Shown: positions 42,597-51,820, numbered from the stretch's first letter. The stretch is 64,000 nt of DNA from Nocardia brasiliensis ATCC 700358 (GCF_000250675.2 NC_018681.1:8370001-8434000); one strand, 5' to 3'. Notes: generated by a model from the letters alone, not told the origin. Numbers and translations are program-made.

Positions 42597-44069
42597 TCAC
42601 TCGACCGTGGCCACGCCCGCTTCGCCGGGCAGCACGATGCGGACCAGGGTGCCGCCGCGGGGCGAGGCATCTATGGCGATGGTTCCGCCGTGTTTGGTGA
42701 CTACCTGTTTGACGATCGATAGGCCCAGCCCGGAGCCAGGCATGGAGCGCGACGCCGTGGTTCGGTAGAACCGCTCGAACACCAATTCGCGCTCAGCGGG
42801 CGGGATCCCGGGACCTGCGTCGTCGACCACCAGCTCGAGCAGACCGGCTCCGGTGTCGTGCATCGTGACGTAGATCTGCGCGCCGCCCGGGCTCCATTTC
42901 GCGGCGTTGTCGAGCACGTTGAGGATGGCGCGCTCCAACCCGGCCTCGTGGCCGTACACGAACCAGGGACGCAGACCCGCGACGAACTCGATCCCGGAGC
43001 GCCGGCGTCTGACTCGCTCCAGAGCGCGCTCGGTGACTTCACCGAGATCGACCCGGTCGTAAACGGCTTCAGGCGCGTCCTCCCTGGCCAGGTCGACCAA
43101 ATCGCCTACCAGCGTGGACAGTTCCTCGATCTGAGCCATGACGTCGGACCGCAGTTCTGCCATGTCCTCATCGGGTAGGCGCGGGGCACCCGGCCTGCTG
43201 GACGCGATCAGCAACTCCATGTTGGTCCGCAACGACGTGAGCGGCGTCCGCAACTCGTGTCCGGCGTCGGCCACCAATCTGCGCTGGCGGTCCCGTGATT
43301 CGTTCAGCGCGCGCAGCATGGTGTTGAAACTTTCGGTGAGGCGCGCCAATTCGTCATCGCCCGTGACCGGGATGGGCGTCAGATCGTCGGTACGGGCGAT
43401 ACGCTCGGTCGCCGCGGTGAGCCGCGCGATCGGCCGCAGGCCGGTACGGCCGACAGCGGTGCCCGCCGCCGCGGCCAAGACGACGCCACAGCCGCCGACC
43501 ACGAACAACAGCCAGGCGAGCCGGTCGAGCACTGCCCTCGTCGGCTCCAGCCGCTGCGAAATCACCAGCGTGACACCGGTGTCGGTGCGCCTCGCCAGCA
43601 CACGCTGGTTCTTGTACGTACGCAACGACGAAGGCATCTCGTTTCGGGCAACCGCCAGCTCCTCAGGGCCGATCGGCGGCTTGGCCGGCTGTGGCGGCAC
43701 GTATCCGGACACGGTGCCCGCCGGGGCGCCGGAAGGAATCGGGTAGATGATCCCGACACCGATGTCGTTGGAGAACAGTGTCGCCATGGTCAGCGACTGG
43801 AACGGGATGTTGTCGATGTCGCTGTTGATCATCGTCGCGGCCCGGGTACGTAACTGTGCGTCGACGTCGCCGTACAACGAGCGAGCCACCATCGCATAGG
43901 CCGCGATCGAGGTGACCGCGACCGCGATGGCCACCACCGACGCGGCCAGTAATGTGACTCTCCAGCGCAGGGAGACCGAGCGGGTGAGGGGGATCGGGGG
44001 GCGCATCTCGGAGGGCTCCGGTTGACCGAGCCCGGCGACCACCGGCCGCTTCGGAACATTTCGTGCCAT
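42597..44069 (-). CDS. mprB: Sensor histidine kinase MprB
   Basis: 490 residues. TM1 (VTLLAASVVAIAVAVTSIAAY), a periplasmic domain of about 130 residues, TM2 (LLFVVGGCGVVLAAAAG) and a HAMP segment lead to the phospho-acceptor box AGHELRTPLTSLR and the ATPase domain (NVLDNAAKW, DDAGPGIPP, GSGLGLSI). It senses envelope stress and phosphorylates MprA. The gene follows mprA with an 8-bp gap and precedes pepD at some distance, the order found in mycobacteria. Confidence 0.95.
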   Translation of the reverse strand: MARNVPKRPVVAGLGQPEPSEMRPPIPLTRSVSLRWRVTLLAASVVAIAVAVTSIAAYAMVARSLYGDVDAQLRTRAATMINSDIDNIPFQSLTMATLFSNDIGVGIIYPIPSGAPAGTVSGYVPPQPAKPPIGPEELAVARNEMPSSLRTYKNQRVLARRTDTGVTLVISQRLEPTRAVLDRLAWLLFVVGGCGVVLAAAAGTAVGRTGLRPIARLTAATERIARTDDLTPIPVTGDDELARLTESFNTMLRALNESRDRQRRLVADAGHELRTPLTSLRTNMELLIASSRPGAPRLPDEDMAELRSDVMAQIEELSTLVGDLVDLAREDAPEAVYDRVDLGEVTERALERVRRRRSGIEFVAGLRPWFVYGHEAGLERAILNVLDNAAKWSPGGAQIYVTMHDTGAGLLELVVDDAGPGIPPAERELVFERFYRTTASRSMPGSGLGLSIVKQVVTKHGGTIAIDASPRGGTLVRIVLPGEAGVATVE

Positions 44070-44077
44070 GGCGTCCC

Positions 44078-44764
44078 CTAGGGGGGTGTCTCCCTCAGGA
44101 CATAGCCGACACCGCGCACGGTGTGGATGAGCCGGGGCTCGCCGTCGGCTTCGGTCTTGCGCCGCAAATATCCGATGTACACCTCGAGCGCGTTGCCCGA
44201 GGTCGGGAAGTCGTAACCCCAGACCTCCTCGAGGATGCGGCTACGAGTCAGCACCCGGCGCGGATTGGCCATCAGCATTTCCAGCAACGAGAACTCGGTG
44301 CGGGTGAGACTGATCGCCCGTTCGCCGCGAGAAACCTCCCGGGTCACCGGATCCAGCGACAAATCGGCGAACGTCATTGCCTCCGATGTCTCGCCGGGAT
44401 CGGCGGTGGTGCGTCGCAACAGTGCGCGCAATCGGGCGAGCAATTCTTCCAATGCGAAGGGTTTCGGCAAATAGTCGTCCGCACCGGCATCGAGTCCGGC
44501 AACGCGCTCGGACACCGAATCCCGTGCTGTCAAAACCAGAATGGGGAGATCGTCACCGGTACTGCGCAACCGCCGGCAGACCTCGAGGCCGTCCATCCGC
44601 GGCATCATCACGTCCAACACCAACGCGTCCGGTCGCTGATCGGTTGCCTTTTCCAGGGCATCCACCCCGTCGACCGCGAGGTCGACGGAGTAGCCGTTGA
44701 AGGTCAGCGACCGGCGCAGCGACTCGCGGACGGCGCGATCGTCGTCTACTACCAGAATGCGCAT
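44078..44764 (-). CDS. mprA: OmpR-family response regulator MprA
   Basis: 228 residues from the ATG at 44764. The receiver domain has the acidic pocket VVDDD, the phospho-Asp in LVLDVMMPRMDG and the Lys in LPKPFALEEL. The C-terminal winged helix includes LTRTEFSLLEMLM and VWGYDFPTSGNALEVYIGYL. It is the MprB partner and controls pepD and itself in mycobacteria. Two tandem GACTGAGAG repeats lie 21 bp upstream of its start, consistent with autoregulation. Confidence 0.96.
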   Translation of the reverse strand: MRILVVDDDRAVRESLRRSLTFNGYSVDLAVDGVDALEKATDQRPDALVLDVMMPRMDGLEVCRRLRSTGDDLPILVLTARDSVSERVAGLDAGADDYLPKPFALEELLARLRALLRRTTADPGETSEAMTFADLSLDPVTREVSRGERAISLTRTEFSLLEMLMANPRRVLTRSRILEEVWGYDFPTSGNALEVYIGYLRRKTEADGEPRLIHTVRGVGYVLRETPP

Positions 44765-44784
44765 GCGACCAGTTTGACCGTATC

Positions 44785-44804
44785 GACTGAGAGCCGACTG
44801 AGAG
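44785..44804 (-). promoter_or_regulatory. MprA-box-like tandem repeat upstream of mprA
   Basis: Plus-strand GACTGAGAG occurs at 44785-44793 and 44796-44804, exact copies with an 11-bp period, 21 bp from the mprA start. The pair before pepD has the same spacing with one base changed. The shared pattern is strong evidence for a common regulator; naming it MprA rests on mycobacterial knowledge. Confidence 0.78.
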
Positions 44805-45127
44805 GGGACCTCCGACACGCCGTGCCGGGCGCGACGACCCTCCGGCGACAGCAGCCAATCAGCAAACGGCGTACTCGAGCCAACTAGATCATCTGTCCAG
44901 TTAGTCTGTAGACTCTTGAAGTAGTGCAACGCGAAACCTGTTACGTGTAGCCATATTCGGGCACCATCAGACCTTGTCCCCCAGATTGCCGACGGTCCGT
45001 CTGCGCGGTATGTTCCGTGCGGTAAAAAGAAGACCTTTAGTTGGTTCTCGGCGGGTAGATCCCATATACGTTGAACAGCACGTGCCGTCCCGAGGGCCCT
45101 GCGCGGAGTGGAGGCGACGGAAGCGGA
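44805..45127. promoter_or_regulatory. Divergent promoter region of mprA and the conservon
   Basis: Contains no gene. It should carry the mprA promoter on one side and the cvnA promoter on the other. The segment about 44885-44970 is the AT-richest part. I could not identify convincing -35/-10 elements. Confidence 0.45.
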
Positions 45128-47905
45128 ATGGAAGCAAAACCGCGTTCCTGGTATTACAGCCTGTCCAACCTGTCGGTCACGCGCAAGGTCGGCATCGTGT
45201 TGCTGCTACCGGTCTTGCTCGCCTCGGCCTTCGCCGGACTCCGCATCAAGGACGAACTCGGGGTCATCTCGAAGCTCGACGCGGCGACCGAACAGGCGCG
45301 CGTCCTGCGCCCGATGCTCGCGTTCGGCGCGGCCACCGAGACGCTGGCGGTCGCCGCGATCACCGCGAAACCCGACGAGCAGCTCGACCCGATCGCGGCC
45401 AAGTTCGATCAGGCGGCCGCCGATCTGGAAACCGCGCTGCGGGTCGGCAAGTCCGGAGACAGCTTCGCCAAGGAACTCGGCGCGGCGATCGCGGTCGGCC
45501 GCACCATGCGCAACGGCCTGCGCACCGCGTCGCCCATGACCATCGGCGAGCAGGCCGGTGAGGTCGGCACCCGGATCGTGACGGCGACCTCGGTGTCCTC
45601 CTCGATCGAAGAGGTGATCATCCAGCGTTACTTCCTGCAGCTCGGTCTGATCGCGAACGCGAACCGTGTGCTGACCCAGGAACAGATCATGGTTGCGACC
45701 GCGGGTCCGGGCAACAACATGGCGGTGCTCGGCAACATGCTGACCACCCTCGGCGCCGAACTCGTGATGGTGAACATCTACACCGAGTTGAGCCCCCAAT
45801 CCGCGATCAACGCACCGACTTTGATCCAGGCGGTGCAGGCCCGCATCGGCGCCCTCGGCCAGAACCCGAGCAACCCGAGCGGTAACCCGGTCATCGTCGA
45901 TTCGCTGAAAACCAGCACCGACAGCTACCGCCAGGCCACGAGCACCCTGCTCGACCTGGTCGACACCAAGCTCGCCGATCGGACCACGGAGCTGCGCAGC
46001 GCCGTGCTGCGTGATGTCGCGATCGTGGTCGGCACCCTGCTCGCCGGTCTGGCTTTGGCGCTCGCGGTCGCGCGCTCGCTCGTGTTGCCGATTCGCCGTC
46101 TGCGCCATGACGCGTTGCAGGTCGCGCACGTGGATCTGCCGAAGGAGATCGAGGTGGTGCGCGCCGGCGGCGCGACGCCAGAGATCGCACCGGTGGACGT
46201 CAGCACCACCGAAGAGATCGGTCAGCTGGCCCGCGCGGTCGACGACATCCACCAGGCGTCGCTGCACCTGGCCGCGGAACAGGCCCGCCTGCGCCTGCAG
46301 ATCGGCAGCATGTTCGAAACCCTGTCCCGGCGCAGCCAGTCGCTCGTCGAGCAGCAGTTGGCCCTGATCGAGGACCTCGAGCACGACGAGGACAACACCG
46401 AGCGGCTGCAGAGCCTGTTCCGGCTCGACCATCTCGCCACCCGCATGCGGCGTAACGGCGACAACCTGCTGGTGCTCGCGGGCACCGCGCTGCGCCGTGG
46501 TCAACTGCACCCGGTCCAGCTCTCCGACATGCTCTGGAGCGCGGTCTCCCAGGTCGAGGACTACCAGCGGGTCGAGATCACCGCGGTGCCCGACGGCGTG
46601 GTCGCGGGTGAGCCTGCCATCGATATCGAACATCTGCTCGCCGAGCTGATCGATAACGCGCTTCGCTACTCGCCGCCCACCACCCCGGTCACCGTCTCGG
46701 TGGCCAGGGCCGTCGACGGCGGCTACCTGATCGAGATCGTCGACCGCGGCCTCGGCATGTCGACCGAGGACCTGCGCGCCATCAACGACCGGTTGAGCTC
46801 CGGTGGCGAGGTGACCGTCGAGACCGCGCGCCGCATGGGCCTTTTCGTCGTCGGCAGGTTGGCTAAGCGGCACACGATCACCGCGAATCTGCGCCGCACC
46901 TCCACGATGGCGCAGCAGCCCGGCATCACCGCGAGCGTGCACCTGCCAGGGGGCCTGGTCTCCCCGCCGCTGGACGCCACCGACCCGTCGGGACACCCGC
47001 CGGTGCACATGACCGGCGACTACGCCGTGCCCACCGGTCAGACGCGCAACACCCAGCCGCGAAACCTGGTCCCGGTGCCGAATCTGCCGCAGCAGAACAC
47101 ACCACGATTCGATGTGACCAATTCCGGCCTGCCGCAACGCAGGCCGGCCATCCGGGTCGCGGAGGCGCCGGGCCAGCCCTCGGTGTCGATGGCCACGCGC
47201 ACCAATACCCCGGACAGCGACCCGGATTCGCAGCCGCCGACCCAGCCGTGGTCGATCAACGCCCCGACCGACGATCGGTCGCCGTTCGGCCCGCCGACGG
47301 TGAGCGAGGCGGGCAACGGCACGAATCGCACGGCCGACGCGGAGCAGGACCGTCCCGCGAACCTGTGGACCGAGCCGGAACGTACGAGCTCGCTCGACCT
47401 CGACGAGCACAGCGGCGCCACCGAACCCACTGTCCGGGCGACCACGTCGCGGTCCGGCCTGCCCATCCGGCGGCCCGCCAACGCGCCGCAGCCCGAACCG
47501 CCGGCGGCCGCGCCGGAGCGCGAACGGGAGCCGGAACCCACGGTGACCTCGTCCCGGTTGCAGCCGGTGGCCGGCGCCTCGCCGACCCCGATCTATCAGC
47601 GCATGGTCTCGGAATGGCTGGTCGAGCCCGCGAGTTCGCAAGGCGCCGAGACGACCTGGACTTCGCCCGCCGACGCGGGCTGGATGGCCGCCGAGGAGGC
47701 GACCCGCCCCACCCCGACCGGTCGCACCACCGGTGGACTTCCTATCCGTACGCCGGGCGCGCAACTCGTGCCCGGCGGCCTGGCCCAAGCAGACGAATCG
47801 GGAGCCCGTGACCCGGAGGAGATCCGGAACAACCTCACCAGGCATCTCAGTGGGGTCCGCAGTGGGCGGGCCAATGCGCAGTACAACGACGGAGGGCTTG
47901 CATGA
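45128..47905 (+). CDS. cvnA: Conservon sensor kinase CvnA
   Basis: 925 residues from the ATG at 45128 (19 residues shorter than the longest frame). TM1 (IVLLLPVLLASAFAGLRI) precedes an extracellular nitrate-sensor-like domain of about 250 residues. TM2 (VLRDVAIVVGTLLAGLALAL), a HAMP linker and a dimerisation segment (FRLDHLATRMRRNGDNLLVL) lead to an ATPase domain with N box LIDNALRYSPP and G box DRGLGMS. The last about 300 residues are disordered and Pro/Thr-rich. With CvnB-D it forms a membrane-bound complex resembling a G-protein-coupled sensor. Its stop overlaps the cvnB start (ATGA). Confidence 0.92.
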   Translation: MEAKPRSWYYSLSNLSVTRKVGIVLLLPVLLASAFAGLRIKDELGVISKLDAATEQARVLRPMLAFGAATETLAVAAITAKPDEQLDPIAAKFDQAAADLETALRVGKSGDSFAKELGAAIAVGRTMRNGLRTASPMTIGEQAGEVGTRIVTATSVSSSIEEVIIQRYFLQLGLIANANRVLTQEQIMVATAGPGNNMAVLGNMLTTLGAELVMVNIYTELSPQSAINAPTLIQAVQARIGALGQNPSNPSGNPVIVDSLKTSTDSYRQATSTLLDLVDTKLADRTTELRSAVLRDVAIVVGTLLAGLALALAVARSLVLPIRRLRHDALQVAHVDLPKEIEVVRAGGATPEIAPVDVSTTEEIGQLARAVDDIHQASLHLAAEQARLRLQIGSMFETLSRRSQSLVEQQLALIEDLEHDEDNTERLQSLFRLDHLATRMRRNGDNLLVLAGTALRRGQLHPVQLSDMLWSAVSQVEDYQRVEITAVPDGVVAGEPAIDIEHLLAELIDNALRYSPPTTPVTVSVARAVDGGYLIEIVDRGLGMSTEDLRAINDRLSSGGEVTVETARRMGLFVVGRLAKRHTITANLRRTSTMAQQPGITASVHLPGGLVSPPLDATDPSGHPPVHMTGDYAVPTGQTRNTQPRNLVPVPNLPQQNTPRFDVTNSGLPQRRPAIRVAEAPGQPSVSMATRTNTPDSDPDSQPPTQPWSINAPTDDRSPFGPPTVSEAGNGTNRTADAEQDRPANLWTEPERTSSLDLDEHSGATEPTVRATTSRSGLPIRRPANAPQPEPPAAAPEREREPEPTVTSSRLQPVAGASPTPIYQRMVSEWLVEPASSQGAETTWTSPADAGWMAAEEATRPTPTGRTTGGLPIRTPGAQLVPGGLAQADESGARDPEEIRNNLTRHLSGVRSGRANAQYNDGGLA

Positions 47906-48309
47906 CCAACGCGAACAGCACCACGGATGAGAACCTGAACTGGCTGGTCGCCCGGTTCACCCGGGACGTGCCCGGCGTGTCCCATGCCGTGCTGGTGTCG
48001 GCCGACGGCCTGCTGCAGGCGACCAGCCCGCACCTACCCGCCGATCGGGCCGAGCAACTCGCTGCCGTCACGGCCGGCCTGGCCAGTCTGTCGATGGGTG
48101 CGGCCTCGCTCTTCGACGGCGGCAAGGTGATGCAGTCGATCGTGGAGATGCAGCGCGGCTACCTGCTGGTGATGAGTGTGGGCAACGGATCGCACATCGC
48201 CGTGCTGGCCAACAAGTCACACGACATCGGCCGGATCGGCTACGAGATGGCGTTGCTGGTCGACCGGGTCGGCTCGGTGGTCACGGCCACCGCCCGCACC
48301 GCGGTTTGA
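47902..48309 (+). CDS. cvnB: Conservon roadblock/LC7 protein CvnB
   Basis: 135 residues. The roadblock fold is shown by NWLVARFTRDVPGVSHAVLV, the following SADGLLQATSPHLP, and HIAVLANKSHDIGRIGYEM. Proteins of this family act as MglB-like regulators of small GTPases, here the partner CvnD. It is translationally coupled to cvnA by a 4-bp overlap and stands 7 bp before cvnC. Confidence 0.94.
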   Translation: MTNANSTTDENLNWLVARFTRDVPGVSHAVLVSADGLLQATSPHLPADRAEQLAAVTAGLASLSMGAASLFDGGKVMQSIVEMQRGYLLVMSVGNGSHIAVLANKSHDIGRIGYEMALLVDRVGSVVTATARTAV

Positions 48310-48316
48310 GCGTGAG

Positions 48317-48688
48317 ATGTCCAATCCATTCGGACCTGGACCTAAACCGACCACTCGCGTCCGACCGTATGCCCTGACCTCGGGGCGTACCGAGCCCGCG
48401 GTCGACCTGCCGATGGAGGCGGTCATCGAGACCTTGTCCTACACTGCGCATCTCGACTGGCCAACCGGTGATGTCCGCACGGATATCCTTCGGCTCGGCA
48501 CCCACCGGTTGTCGGTCGCCGAGATCGCCGCGCATCTGGATCGGCCGTTGGGCATGGTCCGGGTGATGATCGGTGACCTCGTCGTCGACGGCATCCTGCG
48601 GGTGCATTCGACACTGACCGACGAAGCGAGTTTCGACGAGCGTCGTAGTTTGATGGAGAGGACTTTGCGTGGACTCCGTGCCCTATAG
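48317..48688 (+). CDS. cvnC: Conservon DUF742 protein CvnC
   Basis: 123 residues from the ATG at 48317. The family features are RVRPYALTSGRTEP and the winged-helix-like block LSVAEIAAHLDRPLGMVRVM with VVDGILRVH. It is a fixed member of conservons and is thought to link the kinase and GTPase parts; its biochemical role is not settled. Its 3' end overlaps cvnD by 20 bp. Confidence 0.93.
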   Translation: MSNPFGPGPKPTTRVRPYALTSGRTEPAVDLPMEAVIETLSYTAHLDWPTGDVRTDILRLGTHRLSVAEIAAHLDRPLGMVRVMIGDLVVDGILRVHSTLTDEASFDERRSLMERTLRGLRAL

Positions 48689-49304
48689 GAAGATCGGGCC
48701 CGACACCAACCCCGGCCAGGGCGAGACGGAAAACCGGATGGCCTCGACGAAGATCGTCGTGGCCGGTGGTTTCGGCGCGGGTAAGACGACGTTCGTCGGT
48801 GCGGTGTCGGAGATTGTTCCCCTGCGGACCGAGGCAATGGTCACCAGGTTCTCCGACGGCATCGACGACCTCGCCGACACGCCGGAGAAGGAAACCACCA
48901 CGGTCGCCATGGATTTCGGCCGGATCATCCTGCCGGGCAACCTAGTGCTGTATCTGTTCGGCACGCCGGGTCAGCGCCGCTTCTGGTTCATGTGGGACGA
49001 CCTGATCCGCGGTGCGATCGGCGCCGTCGTGCTGATCGATACCCGCAGGCTGGAGGACAGCTTCGCGGCGGTCGACTTCTTCGAGGCCCGCAACCTGCCG
49101 TTCCTGGTGGCGGTCAACCGCTTTCCGAACGCGCCGCGTTTCCCGATCGCCGAACTGCGCGAGGCGCTCGCGGTGCGCGAGGGCGTCCCGATCGTGGACA
49201 TCGACGCGCGCAATGCCAACGAGGTGCGCCAGTCGCTGGCCGCGGTGACCGAGTACGCCATTCAGCGACTGGCTGTGCAGGAACGCGAACAGGCGGTGCT
49301 TTGA
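48669..49304 (+). CDS. cvnD: Conservon GTP-binding protein CvnD
   Basis: 211 residues from the GTG at 48669. The P-loop is GGFGAGKTTF, switch I has TTTVAMDFGRI, the G3-like motif is LFGTPGQRRF, and the G4 position reads AVNRF (NKxD replaced, as in this family). It should be the GTPase output of the conservon, regulated by CvnB. It is fourth in the operon, and its TGA overlaps the TTG start of the MHYT gene, so a fifth component is coupled to it here. Confidence 0.94.
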   Translation: MDSVPYRKIGPDTNPGQGETENRMASTKIVVAGGFGAGKTTFVGAVSEIVPLRTEAMVTRFSDGIDDLADTPEKETTTVAMDFGRIILPGNLVLYLFGTPGQRRFWFMWDDLIRGAIGAVVLIDTRRLEDSFAAVDFFEARNLPFLVAVNRFPNAPRFPIAELREALAVREGVPIVDIDARNANEVRQSLAAVTEYAIQRLAVQEREQAVL

Positions 49305-50059
49305 GCTACTTCACCATGGGCTACTGGATCATCGGCCTGTCCGTCGCGGTGTCGATGGTCGGGGCGCTGATCGGGTTCACCTGTATCCGCCAGTCCGCCA
49401 AATCCTCGACCGGCCGGTTCCGGACGGTGTGGCAGGTGGCGGCGGCCGTGTCGATCGGCGGCATCGGTGTGTGGTTGCCGGTGTTCGTCTCACTGCTGGG
49501 TTTCTCGGTGCGCGGCAGCCTCGTTCGTTATGACGTCACGAATGTGACCGGGGCGGTGTTCGTCGCGGTATTGACCGTGTGGGCCGCGCTGACGATCAAC
49601 GGAATCACGCTGCGGATACCGCGGCTGATCGCCGCCGGCGTGGTCATGGGCAGCGGATTCGGCCTGATGCACTATCTGGCGCTGGACGCGATCCGGATCC
49701 AGGGTTCGACCACGCTGCAGCTGCCGCTGGTCCTCGGTGCGGCGGCGATCGCGATCGTGACCGCGCTCGCGACGCTGTGGTTCACCCAGCCGTGGCGGCC
49801 GCTGCCGGCATTGGTCGCGGCCGCGCTGGTGTTCGCCGCCGGGATCGCCGGTATGCACTACACCGACCTCATGGGTTTGGAGACCCAGGTATCAGCCGGC
49901 GTCAGCACCCCGCCAGGCGAGGACCTGTTCGGGTTCTTCGTTCCGGTCTTCGTGCTCAGCATGATGTCGCTGGCCATTCCGATCAGCGCGATTCTGATCG
50001 CACCGGAGCGCCGCGCCCCGGTCGCGATACGGGCGATGCAACCCACGTCGGGACTCTGA
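49301..50059 (+). CDS. MHYT-type membrane protein coupled to the conservon
   Basis: 252 residues from the TTG at 49301 (TTGA overlap with the cvnD stop); an ATG at 49316 is the alternative. Seven hydrophobic segments are visible. MHYT motifs occur in GSGFGLMHYLAL and AGIAGMHYTDL, with a degenerate third. MHYT domains bind a metal and are thought to sense diatomic gases or redox state, usually fused to signalling domains. Here the sensor stands alone and is coupled to the conservon, so it may supply an additional input signal. Confidence 0.85.
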   Translation: MSYFTMGYWIIGLSVAVSMVGALIGFTCIRQSAKSSTGRFRTVWQVAAAVSIGGIGVWLPVFVSLLGFSVRGSLVRYDVTNVTGAVFVAVLTVWAALTINGITLRIPRLIAAGVVMGSGFGLMHYLALDAIRIQGSTTLQLPLVLGAAAIAIVTALATLWFTQPWRPLPALVAAALVFAAGIAGMHYTDLMGLETQVSAGVSTPPGEDLFGFFVPVFVLSMMSLAIPISAILIAPERRAPVAIRAMQPTSGL

Positions 50060-50138
50060 GTTCGGCCGGTCGGCGCGTGCGCGCGCCGGTTCGGCGATGC
50101 CCCGGAATTCCACCCCGGCCCGATTTACAGTGAGAGAC

Positions 50139-51140
50139 ATGCGTTTCGGTCTGGACTACGCTGCCGGTCGTCCGGGTGGCGCGGCGATCCGCGCGGCGGG
50201 GTTCGACTTCGTGGTCCGGTATCTGTCCGACGGCGGCCCGACCCTGCCGGGCAAGTTGCTGACTCCGGCCGAGGCCGATGATCTGCGCGCACACGGTATT
50301 TCGATCGTGTCGAACTGGGAGACCACGGCCGCGCGCATGCTCGACGGTTACGGCGCGGGGATCGTCGATGCCCGCGCGGGCCTGGCACAGGTGCTGCGCT
50401 GCGGCGGCCGGGAGGATCGGCCGGTCTACTTCTCCGCCGATTTCGATGCGACGCCGCAGGATCAGCAGCGCCTCAATGCCTATCTGGACGGTGCGGCGAC
50501 GGTGCTCGGGCGCGCGAATGTCGGTGTCTACGGCGGTTATTGGTCGGTGAGCCGCGCCTTGGACGCGGGCAGTGCCGCCTGGGCCTGGCAGACCGATGCG
50601 TGGTCGGGCGGCAGGGTCGAGACGCGCCGCAATATCCATCAGACGTCACGTCAGCAGATCGTCGGCGGCGTGGTCTGCGATGTGAATGTGGCCGAGACGA
50701 CCGATTTCGGCCAGTGGGATTCCGGACAGGAGGTCGGCGACGTGACGCCGGAGCAAGAGGCAGTGCTGCGCGATATCCAGATCCAGTTGCGCGGGCCGGG
50801 TTTGGCGGGCTGGCCACAGCTGGGTACCGACGCGGAGGGCCGCAAGCGCACGGTGGTGGACGGACTGGCCGCCGCCCTGGCGCGGATCGATGAGCTGGAG
50901 GGTGAGGTCGGCGAACTGCGCACCGAGATCAGCGAATTGGAGGCGACGACCGCCGACCTGGTTGAACAGGTGCAGCGGCTGCACGGCAGGCATTGGCCGT
51001 GGCCGTTCTCGCTGATCGAGGGGCCCGCGGCGTTGGTCGGCGAGCAGTTGGCGCGCTTGGAGGCGCTGTTGCCCGACTTGCCCGGTTTGCCGGGGGATGA
51101 CGCGGACAATAATGCTCGCGGATCGCGTACTGCGCGGTGA
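50139..51140 (+). CDS. DUF1906 glycoside-hydrolase-like protein with coiled-coil tail
   Basis: 333 residues from the ATG at 50139. Residues 1-200 form the DUF1906 TIM-barrel-like domain (FGLDYAAGRPGGAAIRAAGF, FVVRYLSDGGP, PVYFSADFDATPQDQQR, VGVYGGYWSVSRAL), related to Rv2525c and GH25 lysozymes. Residues 205-240 (LRDIQIQLRGPGLAGWPQLG) resemble the tail regions of actinophage lysins. A coiled coil (DELEGEVGELRTEISELEA) follows. No signal peptide is visible. It probably acts on cell-wall glycans, but the catalytic residues are not certain. Confidence 0.85.
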   Translation: MRFGLDYAAGRPGGAAIRAAGFDFVVRYLSDGGPTLPGKLLTPAEADDLRAHGISIVSNWETTAARMLDGYGAGIVDARAGLAQVLRCGGREDRPVYFSADFDATPQDQQRLNAYLDGAATVLGRANVGVYGGYWSVSRALDAGSAAWAWQTDAWSGGRVETRRNIHQTSRQQIVGGVVCDVNVAETTDFGQWDSGQEVGDVTPEQEAVLRDIQIQLRGPGLAGWPQLGTDAEGRKRTVVDGLAAALARIDELEGEVGELRTEISELEATTADLVEQVQRLHGRHWPWPFSLIEGPAALVGEQLARLEALLPDLPGLPGDDADNNARGSRTAR

Positions 51141-51588
51141 GTTCGGCTGCTGTCGCGGACTGAGCCGCAGGCGAGAAGGCTTTGTAGCCAAGAAGTTTGG
51201 CGATGAGCGGGCTCTCCCGGGAACCAGGAGAACCCGCCCTCTCGCACGAGGGTACCGGCGTCGGGACACGAACGCATCACTTCATGAAGACTTTTCCGCC
51301 CGTCAATAACCAACCCACAGTAGGTATTTCACCCATCAGCTATTCAAGCGCAATTCCATCGCCCACGAGGTCACGCCGTCACTTCGAACATACCGATTGC
51401 TGCTCGATTGCGGATGGCGCACTCGGTCGGCCGCCACGGTTCATCAACCCCGCGTGACAAGTCTGGCGACCGGCTCGTCCGTCGCTCGGCGCGTTCATCG
51501 CCCACGACGGCACGGGGCGCGTTATCGTCGGCTGGCACAAGGCGCTCGATCGGGCGCCGCACATTCAGGTTCGTTCGAAGGAGTTCGC
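51141..51588. other. 448-bp intergenic stretch
   Basis: Apart from the hairpin at 51207-51237 and the likely promoter of the small gene at 51589 this stretch holds nothing I can name. Frames crossing it are short and unlike any family. Confidence 0.45.
51207..51237 (+). terminator. Probable terminator after the DUF1906 gene
   Basis: GCGGGCTCTCC and GGAGAACCCGC form an 11-bp stem with one mismatch and a 9-nt loop, 66 bp beyond the stop. There is no T-run; stability alone makes it a plausible actinomycete terminator. Confidence 0.6.
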
Positions 51589-51813
51589 ATGGCCGTCAAC
51601 GTGGTGCTCGACAAGGTTCTCGACAAGGCGTACGAGAACAAGTCGCTGAAGGAAATCCTCTCCGCTCCGCCCTCGGCCCTCGCCGGTCTCACCGAAGCGC
51701 ACGACAAGCAGCTGCTCGAGGCGCTCAAGATCAAGTCGATCGCCGACCTCGCCAGCAACAAGTACTTCCGGCTCGCCGCGACGCTCGCGGACCTCGCCGA
51801 AAAAGAGGGATAA
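51589..51813 (+). CDS. Small helix-hairpin-helix-like protein
   Basis: 74 residues from the ATG at 51589 with GAAGGAG 6 nt upstream, a very good ribosome site. It has two helical segments joined by LTEAHDKQLLEALKIKSIAD and ending LASNKYFRLAATLADLAE. The pattern of a turn followed by a hydrophobic 'L..L.I.SI.DLA' helix is seen in small DNA-binding HhH-like proteins of actinomycetes. No function is assigned. A strong terminator follows at once. Confidence 0.75.
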   Translation: MAVNVVLDKVLDKAYENKSLKEILSAPPSALAGLTEAHDKQLLEALKIKSIADLASNKYFRLAATLADLAEKEG

Positions 51814-51820
51814 CCGGCAA

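Noticed and set aside
45206..47845. 879-residue open frame antisense to cvnA
   Set aside because: It mirrors the codon structure of cvnA and is Arg/Gly-rich with no family-like motif. Long antisense frames are expected in such GC-rich DNA.
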